From contig CAYNRX010000026.1 of the NCBI GenBank assembly GCA_964399965.1, positions 1 to 33,346 of the forward strand: a DNA stretch of 33,346 bases. Direction: 5' to 3'. This DNA comes from UBA1381 sp964399965. GTDB taxonomy: Bacteria; Bacillota; Clostridia; UBA1381. The first letter of the stretch is position 1; each line of letters opens with the position of its first letter. Made by a program: the position numbers and the translations under genes. Positions 22,429 to 30,684 of the stretch are shown piece after piece. The notes beneath the pieces were generated by a model. That model was not told the origin of the DNA and made no database searches. It saw only the letters and a list, made by a program, of their open reading frames with translations.

Positions 22429-22867
22429 TTATATTATCCGGCGGGCAAATGAAGCGGATTCGGCAGGGCTGGCGGAGCTTGATAAGCTGTGCTTTTCCGT
22501 GCCGTGGTCGCTTAGGTCGTTCAACGATGAGATGAAAAATCCCATGGCGGTATATTTTACGGCCGCCCTTGCGGACGGGACGGCGATAGGCTACTGCGGG
22601 TTTTGGAGCGTGGCCGGAGAGGGACAGATAACGAATATATGCACCCATCCCCAATGGCGGCGGCGCGGCGTTGCCAGGGCGCTTTTGAAGGAAGCGTTAA
22701 AATATGCGATATCGCAGGGGCTTTCCCTGATGACGCTGGAGGTCAGAAAATCAAACCGCGCCGCCAGAGAGCTTTACGAATCGTTCGGGTTTGAGGTGAT
22801 TGGCCGCAGAAAGCGGTATTACAGCGACAACGGCGAGGACGCCGTGATCATGACTGTATATTTTTAA
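22415..22867 (+). CDS. rimI: RimI-type N-acetyltransferase
   Basis: This 150-residue GNAT enzyme resembles RimI, which acetylates the N-terminal alanine of ribosomal protein S18. It has the acetyl-CoA site QWRRRGVARALL (Q/RxxGxG/A form), LMTLEVRKSNRAARELYESFGF and a GRRKRYYSDNGEDAVIM end. ATG at 22415 lies inside the end of ywlE in another frame with AGGACGAG upstream; a longer in-frame ORF from 22268 is only shadow of ywlE. Between sua5 and tsaD, this is the usual rimI place. The acceptor could be different. Confidence 0.93.
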   Translation: MENTDYIIRRANEADSAGLAELDKLCFSVPWSLRSFNDEMKNPMAVYFTAALADGTAIGYCGFWSVAGEGQITNICTHPQWRRRGVARALLKEALKYAISQGLSLMTLEVRKSNRAARELYESFGFEVIGRRKRYYSDNGEDAVIMTVYF

Positions 22868-22892
22868 ATATTCCCGCGAAAGGAGCCGATAA

Positions 22893-23894
22893 ATGGATAC
22901 ACTGATACTGGGGATAGAATCCTCCTGCGATGAAACATCGGCGGCCGTGGTCAAAAACGGCCGGGAGATACTTTCAAATGCGATAAACAGCCAGATAGCT
23001 ATCCATAAGCAGTACGGGGGCGTAGTGCCGGAGATAGCGTCAAGGCGTCATATAGAGGTGATAGACGGTATAGTTGACGAGGCCTTAAATGAGGCGGGGG
23101 TGGAGCTTTCGGACATAGATGCGATAGCGGTGACGGCAGGGCCGGGGCTTATCGGGGCGCTTTTGGTGGGCGTATCCCATGCCAAGGCGATGGCCTTTGC
23201 CTTGAAAAAGCCGCTGGTGGCGGTGCACCATATCAAGGGGCATATCACGGCCAATTTCCTGGCCGACAAAACGCTCAAGCCGCCGTTTGTCTGCCTGGTG
23301 GCCTCGGGAGGTCACAGCCATATAGTGGACGTTCGGTCCTATACGGATTTTGATATCCTGGGACGGACGAGGGACGATGCGGCAGGCGAGGCCTTTGACA
23401 AGATCGCCCGCGTGCTGGGGCTGGGATATCCCGGCGGCCCCCTGATAGATAAGCTGGCCAAGGAGGGCAGGCCGACCGTGGATTTTCCGCGCGTACAGCT
23501 GGGAGACAGCCTTGATTTCAGCTTCAGCGGCGTAAAGACAGCGGTCATAAATTATCTGCACAACCTCCAGCAGAAGGGCGAGGGATATAATAAGGCCGAC
23601 ATTGCCGCCAGCTTTGAGGAGGCGGTGGTGGACGTTTTGTGCAGCCATGCCGTGCGGGCGGCCGAGATGCGCGGCCGGGATACGGTTGCGCTTGCCGGAG
23701 GAGTGGCGGCCAATTCGCGCCTGCGGGAGAAGATGGAGAGGGCCGCTTCGGAAAAAGGGATGCGCCTGGTGTATCCGCCGCCGGTGCTGTGCACCGACAA
23801 TGCGGCGATGATAGCCGCCGCCGGATATTTCGCCTACAAAAACGGCGAACGGGCGGATATGAGCTTGAACGCCGCGGCGAATCTGGCGTTTTAG
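22893..23894 (+). CDS. tsaD: tRNA N6-adenosine threonylcarbamoyltransferase
   Basis: TsaD transfers the threonylcarbamoyl group to A37 of ANN-decoding tRNAs, working with TsaB and TsaE. The 333-residue ASKHA-fold protein has the start LGIESSCDETSAAVV, the metal site H113-x3-H117 (VHHIKGHI), VASGGHSH, the KIARVLGLGYPGGP segment and LAGGVAANSRLRE. Length is normal. AAAGGAG precedes ATG at 22893. It works downstream of the Sua5 enzyme encoded at 20934. Many AUA codons in this genome need t6A-bearing tRNA-Ile, which makes this pathway important here (inference). Confidence 0.97.
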   Translation: MDTLILGIESSCDETSAAVVKNGREILSNAINSQIAIHKQYGGVVPEIASRRHIEVIDGIVDEALNEAGVELSDIDAIAVTAGPGLIGALLVGVSHAKAMAFALKKPLVAVHHIKGHITANFLADKTLKPPFVCLVASGGHSHIVDVRSYTDFDILGRTRDDAAGEAFDKIARVLGLGYPGGPLIDKLAKEGRPTVDFPRVQLGDSLDFSFSGVKTAVINYLHNLQQKGEGYNKADIAASFEEAVVDVLCSHAVRAAEMRGRDTVALAGGVAANSRLREKMERAASEKGMRLVYPPPVLCTDNAAMIAAAGYFAYKNGERADMSLNAAANLAF

Positions 23895-23919
23895 AAAATT
23901 GAAGGAGAACATGACATAG

Positions 23920-25008
23920 ATGAAAAAATTGCATGTGGAGCTGGGAGAACGCTCCTATGACATACATTTTTCGGACAGCTTCTCGGGGCTTTGCAACGCT
24001 CTTTCGGAGGCGGGCGCGCCAGGAAGACTGCATATAGTGACCGATACCAACGTGGCAAAGCTGTATCTTGAGGAGGTCAAGGGACTGCTTAGTGGCGGCG
24101 GTTATGAGGTCAGCTCCTATGCCTTTGAAGCGGGAGAGAGAAATAAGAACATGGAAACGATACTTTCGATCTGCCGCTCCTGCATGGATGAGGGGCTGGA
24201 CAGGAAGAGCATGATAGTGGCTCTGGGCGGCGGAGTTGTCGGCGATATGGCCGGGTTTGCGGCAGCGATATATATGCGGGGGATACCGTTCGTGCAGGTG
24301 CCGACGACGCTTTTGTCGCAGTCGGATTCCAGTGTCGGCGGCAAGACAGGCATAGATTTTGCGGGCGGCAAAAACATCTTGGGAGCATTTTACCAGCCGA
24401 GGGCGGTGTATATAAACGTATCGACACTAAAGACCCTTCCCCCGGAGGAATTTGTCTCCGGAATGGGCGAGGTGATAAAGCACGGCGTGATCCGTGACGA
24501 GGGCTTCTTCTCCTATCTGGAGAAAAATGCCCAAGCGGTAAAAAAGCTCGACCCATCGGTGATGATGGAAGCGGCGTTTACAAATTGCGCGATAAAGGCG
24601 GCCGTTGTCGAGGAGGACGAGAGAGAAAGCGGCGTAAGAGCCGACCTCAATTTCGGCCATACGATAGGCCATGCGGCGGAGGCCGCCCTTGATTTTGCGC
24701 TTACCCACGGCCAGTGCGTAGGCCTGGGGATGATAGCCGCCGCCCATATCGCCCTGGAACGGGGCATGATAGGGCAAAGGGATTATGGGCGCATATGCGA
24801 TGTGTTAAAGGAGTACGGCTTTAAAACGCGCGTGATGCTGCCCTCCGATGAGGAGATAGAGCGGCTGATGGCGCATGATAAGAAGAAAACGTCAGGCAGG
24901 CTCAAGTTCGTGCTGCCAGAGGGGATCGGGCGCGTGGTGCAGGTGACTGATGTTTTGCCGGCAGAGATAAAAAGGGCGATCGGCGAGATCCGCGAGGTGC
25001 AGGCATGA
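23920..25008 (+). CDS. aroB: 3-dehydroquinate synthase
   Basis: AroB converts DAHP to 3-dehydroquinate, step two of the shikimate pathway, using NAD and zinc. The 362-residue protein has LGGGVVGDMAGF, VPTTLLSQSDSSVGGKTGID, GMGEVIKHGVI, and the zinc-binding FGHTIGHAAE and THGQCVGLGM regions. Length is normal. GGAGAA lies about 11 bases before ATG at 23920. Its TGA overlaps lspA as ATGA. aroA at 10349 catalyses a later step, so shikimate genes are split over two loci. Confidence 0.97.
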   Translation: MKKLHVELGERSYDIHFSDSFSGLCNALSEAGAPGRLHIVTDTNVAKLYLEEVKGLLSGGGYEVSSYAFEAGERNKNMETILSICRSCMDEGLDRKSMIVALGGGVVGDMAGFAAAIYMRGIPFVQVPTTLLSQSDSSVGGKTGIDFAGGKNILGAFYQPRAVYINVSTLKTLPPEEFVSGMGEVIKHGVIRDEGFFSYLEKNAQAVKKLDPSVMMEAAFTNCAIKAAVVEEDERESGVRADLNFGHTIGHAAEAALDFALTHGQCVGLGMIAAAHIALERGMIGQRDYGRICDVLKEYGFKTRVMLPSDEEIERLMAHDKKKTSGRLKFVLPEGIGRVVQVTDVLPAEIKRAIGEIREVQA

Positions 25009-25484
25009 CGGTTTTCTGGATACTGATATCAGCCCTGATAGTGGCGGCCGATCAGTTTGCCAAATGGCTCATAAGCTCCCAGATGACGCTTACCGACAGC
25101 ATAACGGCAATACCGGGGCTGTTTGAGATAGTATATGTGAAAAATTTCGGGGCGGCGTTTAGCATAATGAGCGGCCGGGTATCGCTTTTGAGCCTGATAT
25201 CGGTGCTGTTTTGCTTGGGCGTGGCGGTCTACTGGATAGTAAAAAGGCCGAAAAAGCCGCTTTTGTGCGCAGCCCTGGCGATGATGTTCTCCGGCGCCCT
25301 GGGAAACGCGATAGACAGGATCTGCCGCGGATATGTGGTGGATTTTATAAAGACGACGTTTATAGATTTTCCCGTGTTCAATATAGCCGACATAGCGATA
25401 GTGCTGGGAGCGGTGTTGCTGGTGGTATACGTTGTATGGTTTGATGAGGAAACAGGCAAGAGGCAGAAGAGGCGGAAAGAATAA
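25005..25484 (+). CDS. lspA: lipoprotein signal peptidase (SPase II)
   Basis: LspA is a membrane aspartyl protease that removes signal peptides from lipidated prolipoproteins. The 159-residue protein has four membrane helices and both catalytic aspartates: Asp113 in GYVVDFI and Asp129 in FNIADIAIV. The AADQFAKW and NFGAAF signatures are also present. ATG at 25005 overlaps the aroB stop by four bases. Its TAA is immediately followed by the rluD ATG. The lspA-rluD pair is widely conserved in Firmicutes. Confidence 0.97.
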   Translation: MTVFWILISALIVAADQFAKWLISSQMTLTDSITAIPGLFEIVYVKNFGAAFSIMSGRVSLLSLISVLFCLGVAVYWIVKRPKKPLLCAALAMMFSGALGNAIDRICRGYVVDFIKTTFIDFPVFNIADIAIVLGAVLLVVYVVWFDEETGKRQKRRKE

Positions 25485-26420
25485 ATGGAACAGGTAAAGA
25501 TTACTCCCGAGGAGTCGGGGGAGAGGCTCGATAAGTACCTTGCGGACAACGTGGACGGACTTTCGCGTACTTATGCCGCCCGCTTGTGCGATGAGGGCAT
25601 GGTATACCTTGAGGGCGGAGGAGCGGTCTCCAAGAAATACAAGGTAAAGGCGGGCGAGGAGATAACAGTCGATATCCCCGATCCGGAGGAGCTTTCGGCG
25701 GAGCCGGAGAATATACCGCTTGATATCGTCTATGAGGATGAGAGCGTGATAGTGATAAACAAGCCGCGCGGCATGGTCGTGCATCCAGCCGTGGGGAGCC
25801 CCTCGGGCACGCTTGTGAACGCGCTTTTGTACCACTGCCGGGGAGAGCTTTCGGGGATAAACGGCGTGCTGCGCCCGGGGATAGTCCACCGCATAGACAA
25901 GGATACCACGGGGCTTTTGCTTGCGGCCAAGACCGATACGGCGCATATGTGCTTTTCGGCGCAGCTGAAGCTCAGGAAGCCGCTCAGGCGGTACTGGGCG
26001 CTCGTAAACGGGGAGCTTAAGGAGGAGACCGGGCTTATCAACAAGCCCATTGGCCGCAATCCCAAGGATAGGAAGAAGATGGCGGTGGTGCGCGGCGGCA
26101 AGGAGGCGGTCACGCATTACCGGGTGCTGGAGCGGTTTTTGGGCTACACGCTCGTTGAATGCGTGCTGGAGACCGGCAGGACGCACCAGATCCGCGTGCA
26201 TATGGCCTCGATCGGCCACAGCCTTGTGGGCGATCCGCTCTACGGGCAGAAGAACGGCCGTTTCCCTTTGACGGGGCAGCTGCTCCATGCCAAAACGCTC
26301 GGCTTTGAGCATCCGGTGACCGGGGAGCTTATGGAATTTGACTCCGAGATACCGGAGGATTTCCAAAACGTGCTCGATATGCTGCGACGGGAGAAGGAGC
26401 AGTCATTAACTTTTTATTAA
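25485..26420 (+). CDS. rluD: RluA/RluD-family pseudouridine synthase
   Basis: This 311-residue enzyme converts uridine to pseudouridine in rRNA. It has an N-terminal S4 domain (about 12-65) and the RluA catalytic domain with HRIDKDTTGLLLAAK, where Asp138 is the nucleophile. The R-T-H-Q-I-R-V-H motif and G-D-P-L-Y-G are near residues 225-250. Its position after lspA matches B. subtilis ylyB. The start follows the lspA stop with no gap; GAGGCGGAAAG upstream can serve as binding site. Which uridines are modified cannot be read from sequence. Confidence 0.95.
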   Translation: MEQVKITPEESGERLDKYLADNVDGLSRTYAARLCDEGMVYLEGGGAVSKKYKVKAGEEITVDIPDPEELSAEPENIPLDIVYEDESVIVINKPRGMVVHPAVGSPSGTLVNALLYHCRGELSGINGVLRPGIVHRIDKDTTGLLLAAKTDTAHMCFSAQLKLRKPLRRYWALVNGELKEETGLINKPIGRNPKDRKKMAVVRGGKEAVTHYRVLERFLGYTLVECVLETGRTHQIRVHMASIGHSLVGDPLYGQKNGRFPLTGQLLHAKTLGFEHPVTGELMEFDSEIPEDFQNVLDMLRREKEQSLTFY

Positions 26421-26435
26421 CTTTTGCAAAAAGGC

Positions 26436-26464
26436 TTGCATTTTCGCTGTAAAAGGCGTATTAT
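26436..26464 (+). promoter_or_regulatory. ddl promoter
   Basis: TTGCAT (26436-26441), a 17-base spacer and TATTAT (26459-26464). Transcription would start near 26471, giving a leader of about 140 bases before ddl. Confidence 0.65.
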
Positions 26465-26485
26465 AAGGGGTGGACATAGCAAAAA

Positions 26486-26512
26486 GCGGCCGCTTATCTG
26501 GCCGCGGTTTTT
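26486..26512 (+). terminator. leader hairpin with T tract before ddl (possible attenuator)
   Basis: GCGGCC (26486-26491) pairs with GGCCGC (26500-26505), followed by GGTTTTT. It lies about 15 bases after the predicted start site of the ddl transcript. CCGCGG at 26502-26507 could instead pair with CCGCGG at 26555-26560, giving an antiterminator-like alternative. A further hairpin, ATTGC/GCAAT, lies at about 26564-26584. Confidence 0.5.
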
Positions 26513-26613
26513 GCGGTGTGCCCTAAAAAAGCGCAGGCAGGATATATTCTGTATCCGCGGTCCGATTGCGAAAGCGTTTGGCAATGTTTTAGTAATTTGT
26601 GAGGTGACGCAAG

Positions 26614-27681
26614 ATGGAAAAACAACAAATATGCGTACTCTTCGGCGGACGGTCGCCGGAGCATGAGATCTCGGAAATATCGGCTCAGTCGGTGATAAAA
26701 AACCTTGACAAGAGCCGTTACGATATACATATGATAGGCATAACTTCCGAGGGGGAATGGTTTTACTACACAGGCCCCGAGGATAACATAGAGGGCGGGG
26801 GCTGGAGCCGCGACAGGGAGCATCTTAAAAAGGCCGTGCTCTCTCCCGACGCCTGCGACAAGGCGATACTGGTGATGGAGGAGAACGGGGTGCGCCGCAT
26901 AAGAGTGGACGCGGCCTTCCCGGTGCTGCACGGCGAGGGCGGCGAGGACGGTTCCATACAGGGGCTTTTGGAGCTTTCGGGGATACCGTATGTCGGCTTC
27001 GGTATAGCGGCGTCGGCCAACAGCATGGATAAAACGCTTTCCAAGCTCGTGTTCGGCGAAGCGGGCATACGCCAGGCGGCCTGGGTGACGGTAAAGCGTT
27101 CGGACGATATCGAAGAACGCATGGACGAGATAGAAAAAAAGCTGGGCTACCCCTGCTTTGTAAAGCCGGCCGGCACAGGCTCGTCGGTGGGAGTGGGCAA
27201 GGCCTATGACCGCAGGGAGCTGGCAGCGGCCATAAAAACGGCGCACGGCTATGACAGAAAGGTGATAGTAGAGGAATTTATAGACGGCCATGAGGTGGAA
27301 TGCGCGGTGCTGGGCGATATCGACAACGCCGAGGGCACCGACATCGGCGAGATAGTGCCGGTGGTGGATTTCTACGATTTTGACGCCAAATACAAAAGCG
27401 GAGCGACAAAGCTCCTTATCCCGGCCGATGTCGACAAGGAGATCCGCGACGAGGTCAGACGCCAGGCGGTAAAGGCGTTTCGCGCCATGGACGGCCAGGG
27501 TATGGCACGGGTGGATTTCTTTATAAGGAAAAGCGACAACGCCGTCATACTCAACGAGATAAACACGATCCCCGGCTTTACGGGGATAAGCATGTATCCC
27601 AAGCTGTGGCAGCACGAGGGCCTTTCCTACAGCAGGCTCCTTGACCGGCTTTTGGAATTGGCGCAGATAAGAACAAGATAA
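26614..27681 (+). CDS. ddl: D-alanine--D-alanine ligase
   Basis: Ddl joins two D-alanines with ATP for the peptidoglycan pentapeptide. The 355-residue ATP-grasp protein has the N-terminal LFGGRSPEHEIS, the H-G-x-x-G-E-D-G-S-I-Q-G motif (106-116), FVKPAGTGSSVGV and NEINTIPGFTGISMYP. The omega loop keeps Lys259-Tyr260 (DAKYKS); Tyr here marks D-Ala-D-Ala enzymes, whereas Phe marks D-Ala-D-Lac ligases. GAGGTG precedes ATG at 26614. It has its own promoter and a structured leader, and it is followed by murI, another D-amino-acid wall gene. Confidence 0.97.
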   Translation: MEKQQICVLFGGRSPEHEISEISAQSVIKNLDKSRYDIHMIGITSEGEWFYYTGPEDNIEGGGWSRDREHLKKAVLSPDACDKAILVMEENGVRRIRVDAAFPVLHGEGGEDGSIQGLLELSGIPYVGFGIAASANSMDKTLSKLVFGEAGIRQAAWVTVKRSDDIEERMDEIEKKLGYPCFVKPAGTGSSVGVGKAYDRRELAAAIKTAHGYDRKVIVEEFIDGHEVECAVLGDIDNAEGTDIGEIVPVVDFYDFDAKYKSGATKLLIPADVDKEIRDEVRRQAVKAFRAMDGQGMARVDFFIRKSDNAVILNEINTIPGFTGISMYPKLWQHEGLSYSRLLDRLLELAQIRTR

Positions 27682-27692
27682 CATAAAAAAAC

Positions 27693-27725
27693 GGCAAAAC
27701 GGCAGTGCGCAGCTCTGCTTTTGCC
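27693..27725 (+). other. hairpin between ddl and murI
   Basis: GGCAAAA then GGCAG (27693-27705) pairs with CTGCTTTTGCC (27715-27725) with a two-base bulge. No T run follows, so it is a weak terminator at best. It lies 10 bases before the murI binding site and may modulate its translation. Confidence 0.45.
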
Positions 27726-27745
27726 TATCCCAGATGGAGGACGGA

Positions 27746-28555
27746 ATGGATAACAGAAGCATAGGGGTGTTCGATTCGGGGCTGGGCGGACTTACCGCCG
27801 TGAAGCAGATCATGGAGGAGCTGCCCAACGAGAGCATAGTGTACTTCGGGGATACCGCGCGCGTCCCCTACGGCTCGCGGTCGCCGGAAACGGTGCTCAA
27901 GTATACCAAAAGCGATATACGCTTTCTGCAAAGTTTCGATGTGAAGGTGATAGTTATCGCCTGCGGTACCGCAAGCTCCGTGGCTCTGCCGAGGATAAAG
28001 GAGGAGTTCGCCACCCCGATAGTGGGTGTGGTGGACGCGGCCGTGTACGCGGCGGTAAGGGCGACCAGAAACAAAAAGATCGGCCTCATCGGTACGGCGG
28101 GGACGATAAAGAGCGGCTCCTACGAACGCCATATAAAAGAATATGACCGGGAGATAACGGTCTACAAAAGAGCCTGCCCCCTGTTCGTGCCGCTGGTGGA
28201 GGAAGGGCATTTCGATACTGAGGTGTCGCGGCTGGTAGCGGCGGAATATCTGGAAGAGATACGAAGAGCAGGCGTAGATACGCTCATTATGGGCTGCACG
28301 CATTATCCGCTTTTGCGGCGGGTGATACGCGAGTATATGGGCGATGAGGTGACGCTCATAGATCCGGGGGCAGAGGTGGCGAAGTATTTGAAAAAGAAGC
28401 TCGATGACGAAAAGCGTCACAGCAGCGACCGGCAGGAGGAGCAGTACCGGTATTTCGTCAGCGATAATACGGAGGCCTTCGCCAATCTCGGCGGTATATT
28501 CCTGGATCGGGAGATAGTCACAAACGTGGAGAAGATAGACATTGAAAAATATTAA
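27746..28555 (+). CDS. murI: glutamate racemase
   Basis: MurI makes D-glutamate for peptidoglycan. The 269-residue protein has Asp10-Ser11 in GVFDSGLGG, the first catalytic Cys73 in IACGTASS and the second Cys184 in MGCTHYPLL with His186. The residue after Cys73 is Gly where Asn is usual (CNTAS). It is otherwise complete. ATG at 27746 has GGAGG five bases upstream; an ATG at 27734 precedes that site and is less likely. Its end overlaps the TTG start of the next gene by 14 bases. Confidence 0.95.
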   Translation: MDNRSIGVFDSGLGGLTAVKQIMEELPNESIVYFGDTARVPYGSRSPETVLKYTKSDIRFLQSFDVKVIVIACGTASSVALPRIKEEFATPIVGVVDAAVYAAVRATRNKKIGLIGTAGTIKSGSYERHIKEYDREITVYKRACPLFVPLVEEGHFDTEVSRLVAAEYLEEIRRAGVDTLIMGCTHYPLLRRVIREYMGDEVTLIDPGAEVAKYLKKKLDDEKRHSSDRQEEQYRYFVSDNTEAFANLGGIFLDREIVTNVEKIDIEKY

Positions 28556-28958
28556 CGCCGACATAAGGATAAAAAGTGTGTTAAAAAGCTCCGGCCAGAC
28601 GGACAGGAGCGATATCCGGCTGCGGGGACGCTACATCCTGCGCGGGGACAGAGGAGCTATATTCTACGACGAGCCGCAGGAGAGCATGGAGGACAGCTCC
28701 GTGATGATAACGGCCGCCGGGGGTTCTGTCAGCGTCAAGCGCAGCGGGAGCTATGAAAGCTATATGCTGTACGAGGGGGGAAGATCGCACAGCGCGTCCT
28801 ATAAAACGCCCTACGGCGAGGTGATGATGGAGTTTCACACCAAAAGCGTAAGGACGAGGCTTTCGCCAAGCAATGCTTATATAAAGCTCTGCTATACGAT
28901 AGGTACAGAAGGTGATGCGACCGAGGCGGAGCTGGAGATAACGGCAGAAATAGTATAG
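28542..28958 (+). CDS. DUF1934 (YwiB-like) protein
   Basis: This 138-residue protein matches DUF1934, a small calycin-like beta-barrel family of unknown function. The family features seen are ADIRIKSV at the start, GAIFYDEP near residue 40, a TPYGEVMMEFHTK strand and L-C-Y-T-I-G near the end. The likely start is TTG at 28542, inside murI in another frame, with GGAGAAG upstream; no ATG fits the conserved N-terminus. No signal peptide or membrane helix is present. It probably shares the ddl-murI transcript. Confidence 0.85.
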   Translation: MKNINADIRIKSVLKSSGQTDRSDIRLRGRYILRGDRGAIFYDEPQESMEDSSVMITAAGGSVSVKRSGSYESYMLYEGGRSHSASYKTPYGEVMMEFHTKSVRTRLSPSNAYIKLCYTIGTEGDATEAELEITAEIV

Positions 28959-28978
28959 GAACGAAAGGACTGATCACC

Positions 28979-30514
28979 ATGAAAAAGATAAAAATAGCGG
29001 CCCTGATCGCGGCGGTGATGATGGTGTCGCAGGCGGTAACGTATGCAGCCCCGGCCGAAACGGCCGCGCCGCAAACTCCGCCGGAGGCCACCGCCGGCCC
29101 TCAGGCTACAGCTGAGCCGGAGGACGGGGAGGAGTCGGGCGATATCGTGATATTAAGCCCCGAATACAGCATATTCGAGCAGATGGCCGAGTATGCCTCG
29201 GAGTATTACATATATGACGATAAAAGCCCGGAGGAGATAATGCAGACGGCGCTGTCAGACGTGCTCTTTGGCAACGAGGAGCTTTTGAACGAGCTTTTGA
29301 AGGCCTCCTTCCAGGGGCTTGATATGTACAGCGACTACTACACCGCCGAGGAATTTCAGGCGGTGATGGCCAACGAGAGCAAGATATTCTACGGACTGGG
29401 CATACATTTGCAGACGATAGACAGCTACGTGACGATAGTCGGCTTTGAGGACAGCTCCTCCGGCCGTGACGCCGGCCTTTTGGAAAACGACCGGATCGTA
29501 AAAATAAACGGCCAGGACGTAGTCGGCTGGTCGGCGGTGGACGCTAAGAACGCTATCGTCTCCGATGCGGAAGGAGAGGTCGCGCTCACCATCCTGCGCG
29601 GGGAGCAGACGCTGGAGATAACATCTCCGCTGGCAATGGCCTATCAGCCGACTGTATCGTACGAGAGCTTCAGCGAGGATACGGCCTATATAAAGATATC
29701 CTCGATGGCCGAGAACACGGCCGCCGAATTTGCCGCCGCGCTTGATACCGCCCGCAGCGAGGGGATAGAAAACATCGTCCTTGATCTGCGCGATAACCCC
29801 GGCGGTTATGTGAGCACCGTTTTGGAGATAGCGCGCATGATAGTGCCGGCGGGAGTCATCGTCAGCACCGAATACCGCAATCCCGAGGATAATACGGTCG
29901 AATATTCCGAGCTTGAGGAGACGGAATTTAATTTCAATATCCTCATCAACGGCAATACGGCCTCCTCGGCGGAGATACTGGCCAGCGCCATGCAGGATTC
30001 GGGCGCGGCGACGCTCTACGGGACCATAAGCTACGGCAAGGGGCTGATACAGCGGTTCTTCCCCCTGGTGAACGGGGCGGCGTTTAAGATAACAAACGGC
30101 GAGTATAAGACGAGAAACGGCAATTCGATAAATGATGTGGGCATCTACCCGGACGTTGAGGTGACGAATATAGTCCGCTATATCGACACCTCCCAGTTTA
30201 CGCCCTTCGATTATAAGACCAAATGGGATATCGGTATGGAAGGCGAAGGAGTGCGCGCCGGTAAGGAGCGGCTGAAGCTCCTGGGATATTACACTGGTCA
30301 GATAAACGATACGTACGACCTGGAAACAGCTACAGCCGTGAAGAAGTTCCAGGAAGAAAACGAGCTGTACGCTTACGGGGTGATGGATATAACCACCCAG
30401 CGCAAGATAACAGAGGTGTTCGCCGATATAAAGGTGGAGGAGGACGTCCAGCAGAGGACGGCTCTGGAGGCTTTCGGGGTGACCTTCGACAATGAGGAAG
30501 CCGGACAGGAATAA
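28979..30514 (+). CDS. exported S41-family C-terminal processing protease with PDZ and peptidoglycan-binding domains
   Basis: This 511-residue CtpA/CtpB-like serine protease has an N-terminal signal or anchor (1-23, ending TYA) and a Pro/Ala/Glu-rich linker (24-55). A PDZ domain (about 135-215), the S41 catalytic domain (about 230-395) and a C-terminal peptidoglycan-binding-1 domain (about 422-480, LKLLGYYTGQINDTYD) follow. The catalytic Ser329 in N-T-A-S-S-A-E-I-L and Lys354 in SYGKG are 25 residues apart, as in known tail-specific proteases. It acts outside the membrane on unknown substrates. GAAAGGA lies 10 bases before ATG at 28979. A compound terminator follows. Confidence 0.93.
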   Translation: MKKIKIAALIAAVMMVSQAVTYAAPAETAAPQTPPEATAGPQATAEPEDGEESGDIVILSPEYSIFEQMAEYASEYYIYDDKSPEEIMQTALSDVLFGNEELLNELLKASFQGLDMYSDYYTAEEFQAVMANESKIFYGLGIHLQTIDSYVTIVGFEDSSSGRDAGLLENDRIVKINGQDVVGWSAVDAKNAIVSDAEGEVALTILRGEQTLEITSPLAMAYQPTVSYESFSEDTAYIKISSMAENTAAEFAAALDTARSEGIENIVLDLRDNPGGYVSTVLEIARMIVPAGVIVSTEYRNPEDNTVEYSELEETEFNFNILINGNTASSAEILASAMQDSGAATLYGTISYGKGLIQRFFPLVNGAAFKITNGEYKTRNGNSINDVGIYPDVEVTNIVRYIDTSQFTPFDYKTKWDIGMEGEGVRAGKERLKLLGYYTGQINDTYDLETATAVKKFQEENELYAYGVMDITTQRKITEVFADIKVEEDVQQRTALEAFGVTFDNEEAGQE

Positions 30515-30529
30515 ATCGTAAATAAAGGC

Positions 30530-30582
30530 AGCCGCCCGTATACCGCAGGAGCAGGATCCGCGGTATATGAGCGGCTCTTTTT
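30530..30582 (+). terminator. nested terminator after the S41 protease
   Basis: An outer stem AGCCGC/GCGGCT (30530-30535 and 30571-30576) encloses an inner stem TATACCGC/GCGGTATA (30539-30546 and 30560-30567). TTTTT follows at 30578-30582. Confidence 0.8.
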
Positions 30583-30602
30583 GTAAAAAATCGCGAAAAG
30601 CC

Positions 30603-30631
30603 TTGCATTTTGCGGCAAAATTGGGTATAAT
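30603..30631 (+). promoter_or_regulatory. promoter of the 30685 gene
   Basis: TTGCAT (30603-30608), a 17-base spacer and TATAAT (30626-30631), about 50 bases before the start codon. Confidence 0.7.
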
Positions 30632-30684
30632 AAAAGAAATATATCTATCCTGCGGATAAAATTTCAAGATACAGGGGGTAAGAC

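Noticed and set aside
26465..26613. T-box or known riboswitch before ddl
   Set aside because: No T-box sequence (GGTGGNACCGCG) or other recognised aptamer core is present.
26424..26666. 80-residue ORF in the ddl leader
   Set aside because: No ribosome binding site, overlaps the ddl promoter, leader hairpin and ddl start, and the protein looks like translated non-coding DNA.
26614..27681. Possible D-Ala-D-Lac (vancomycin-resistance type) ligase because of a Phe in the omega loop
   Set aside because: The Phe is at the non-diagnostic position; the diagnostic Tyr after the conserved Lys (259-260) is present.
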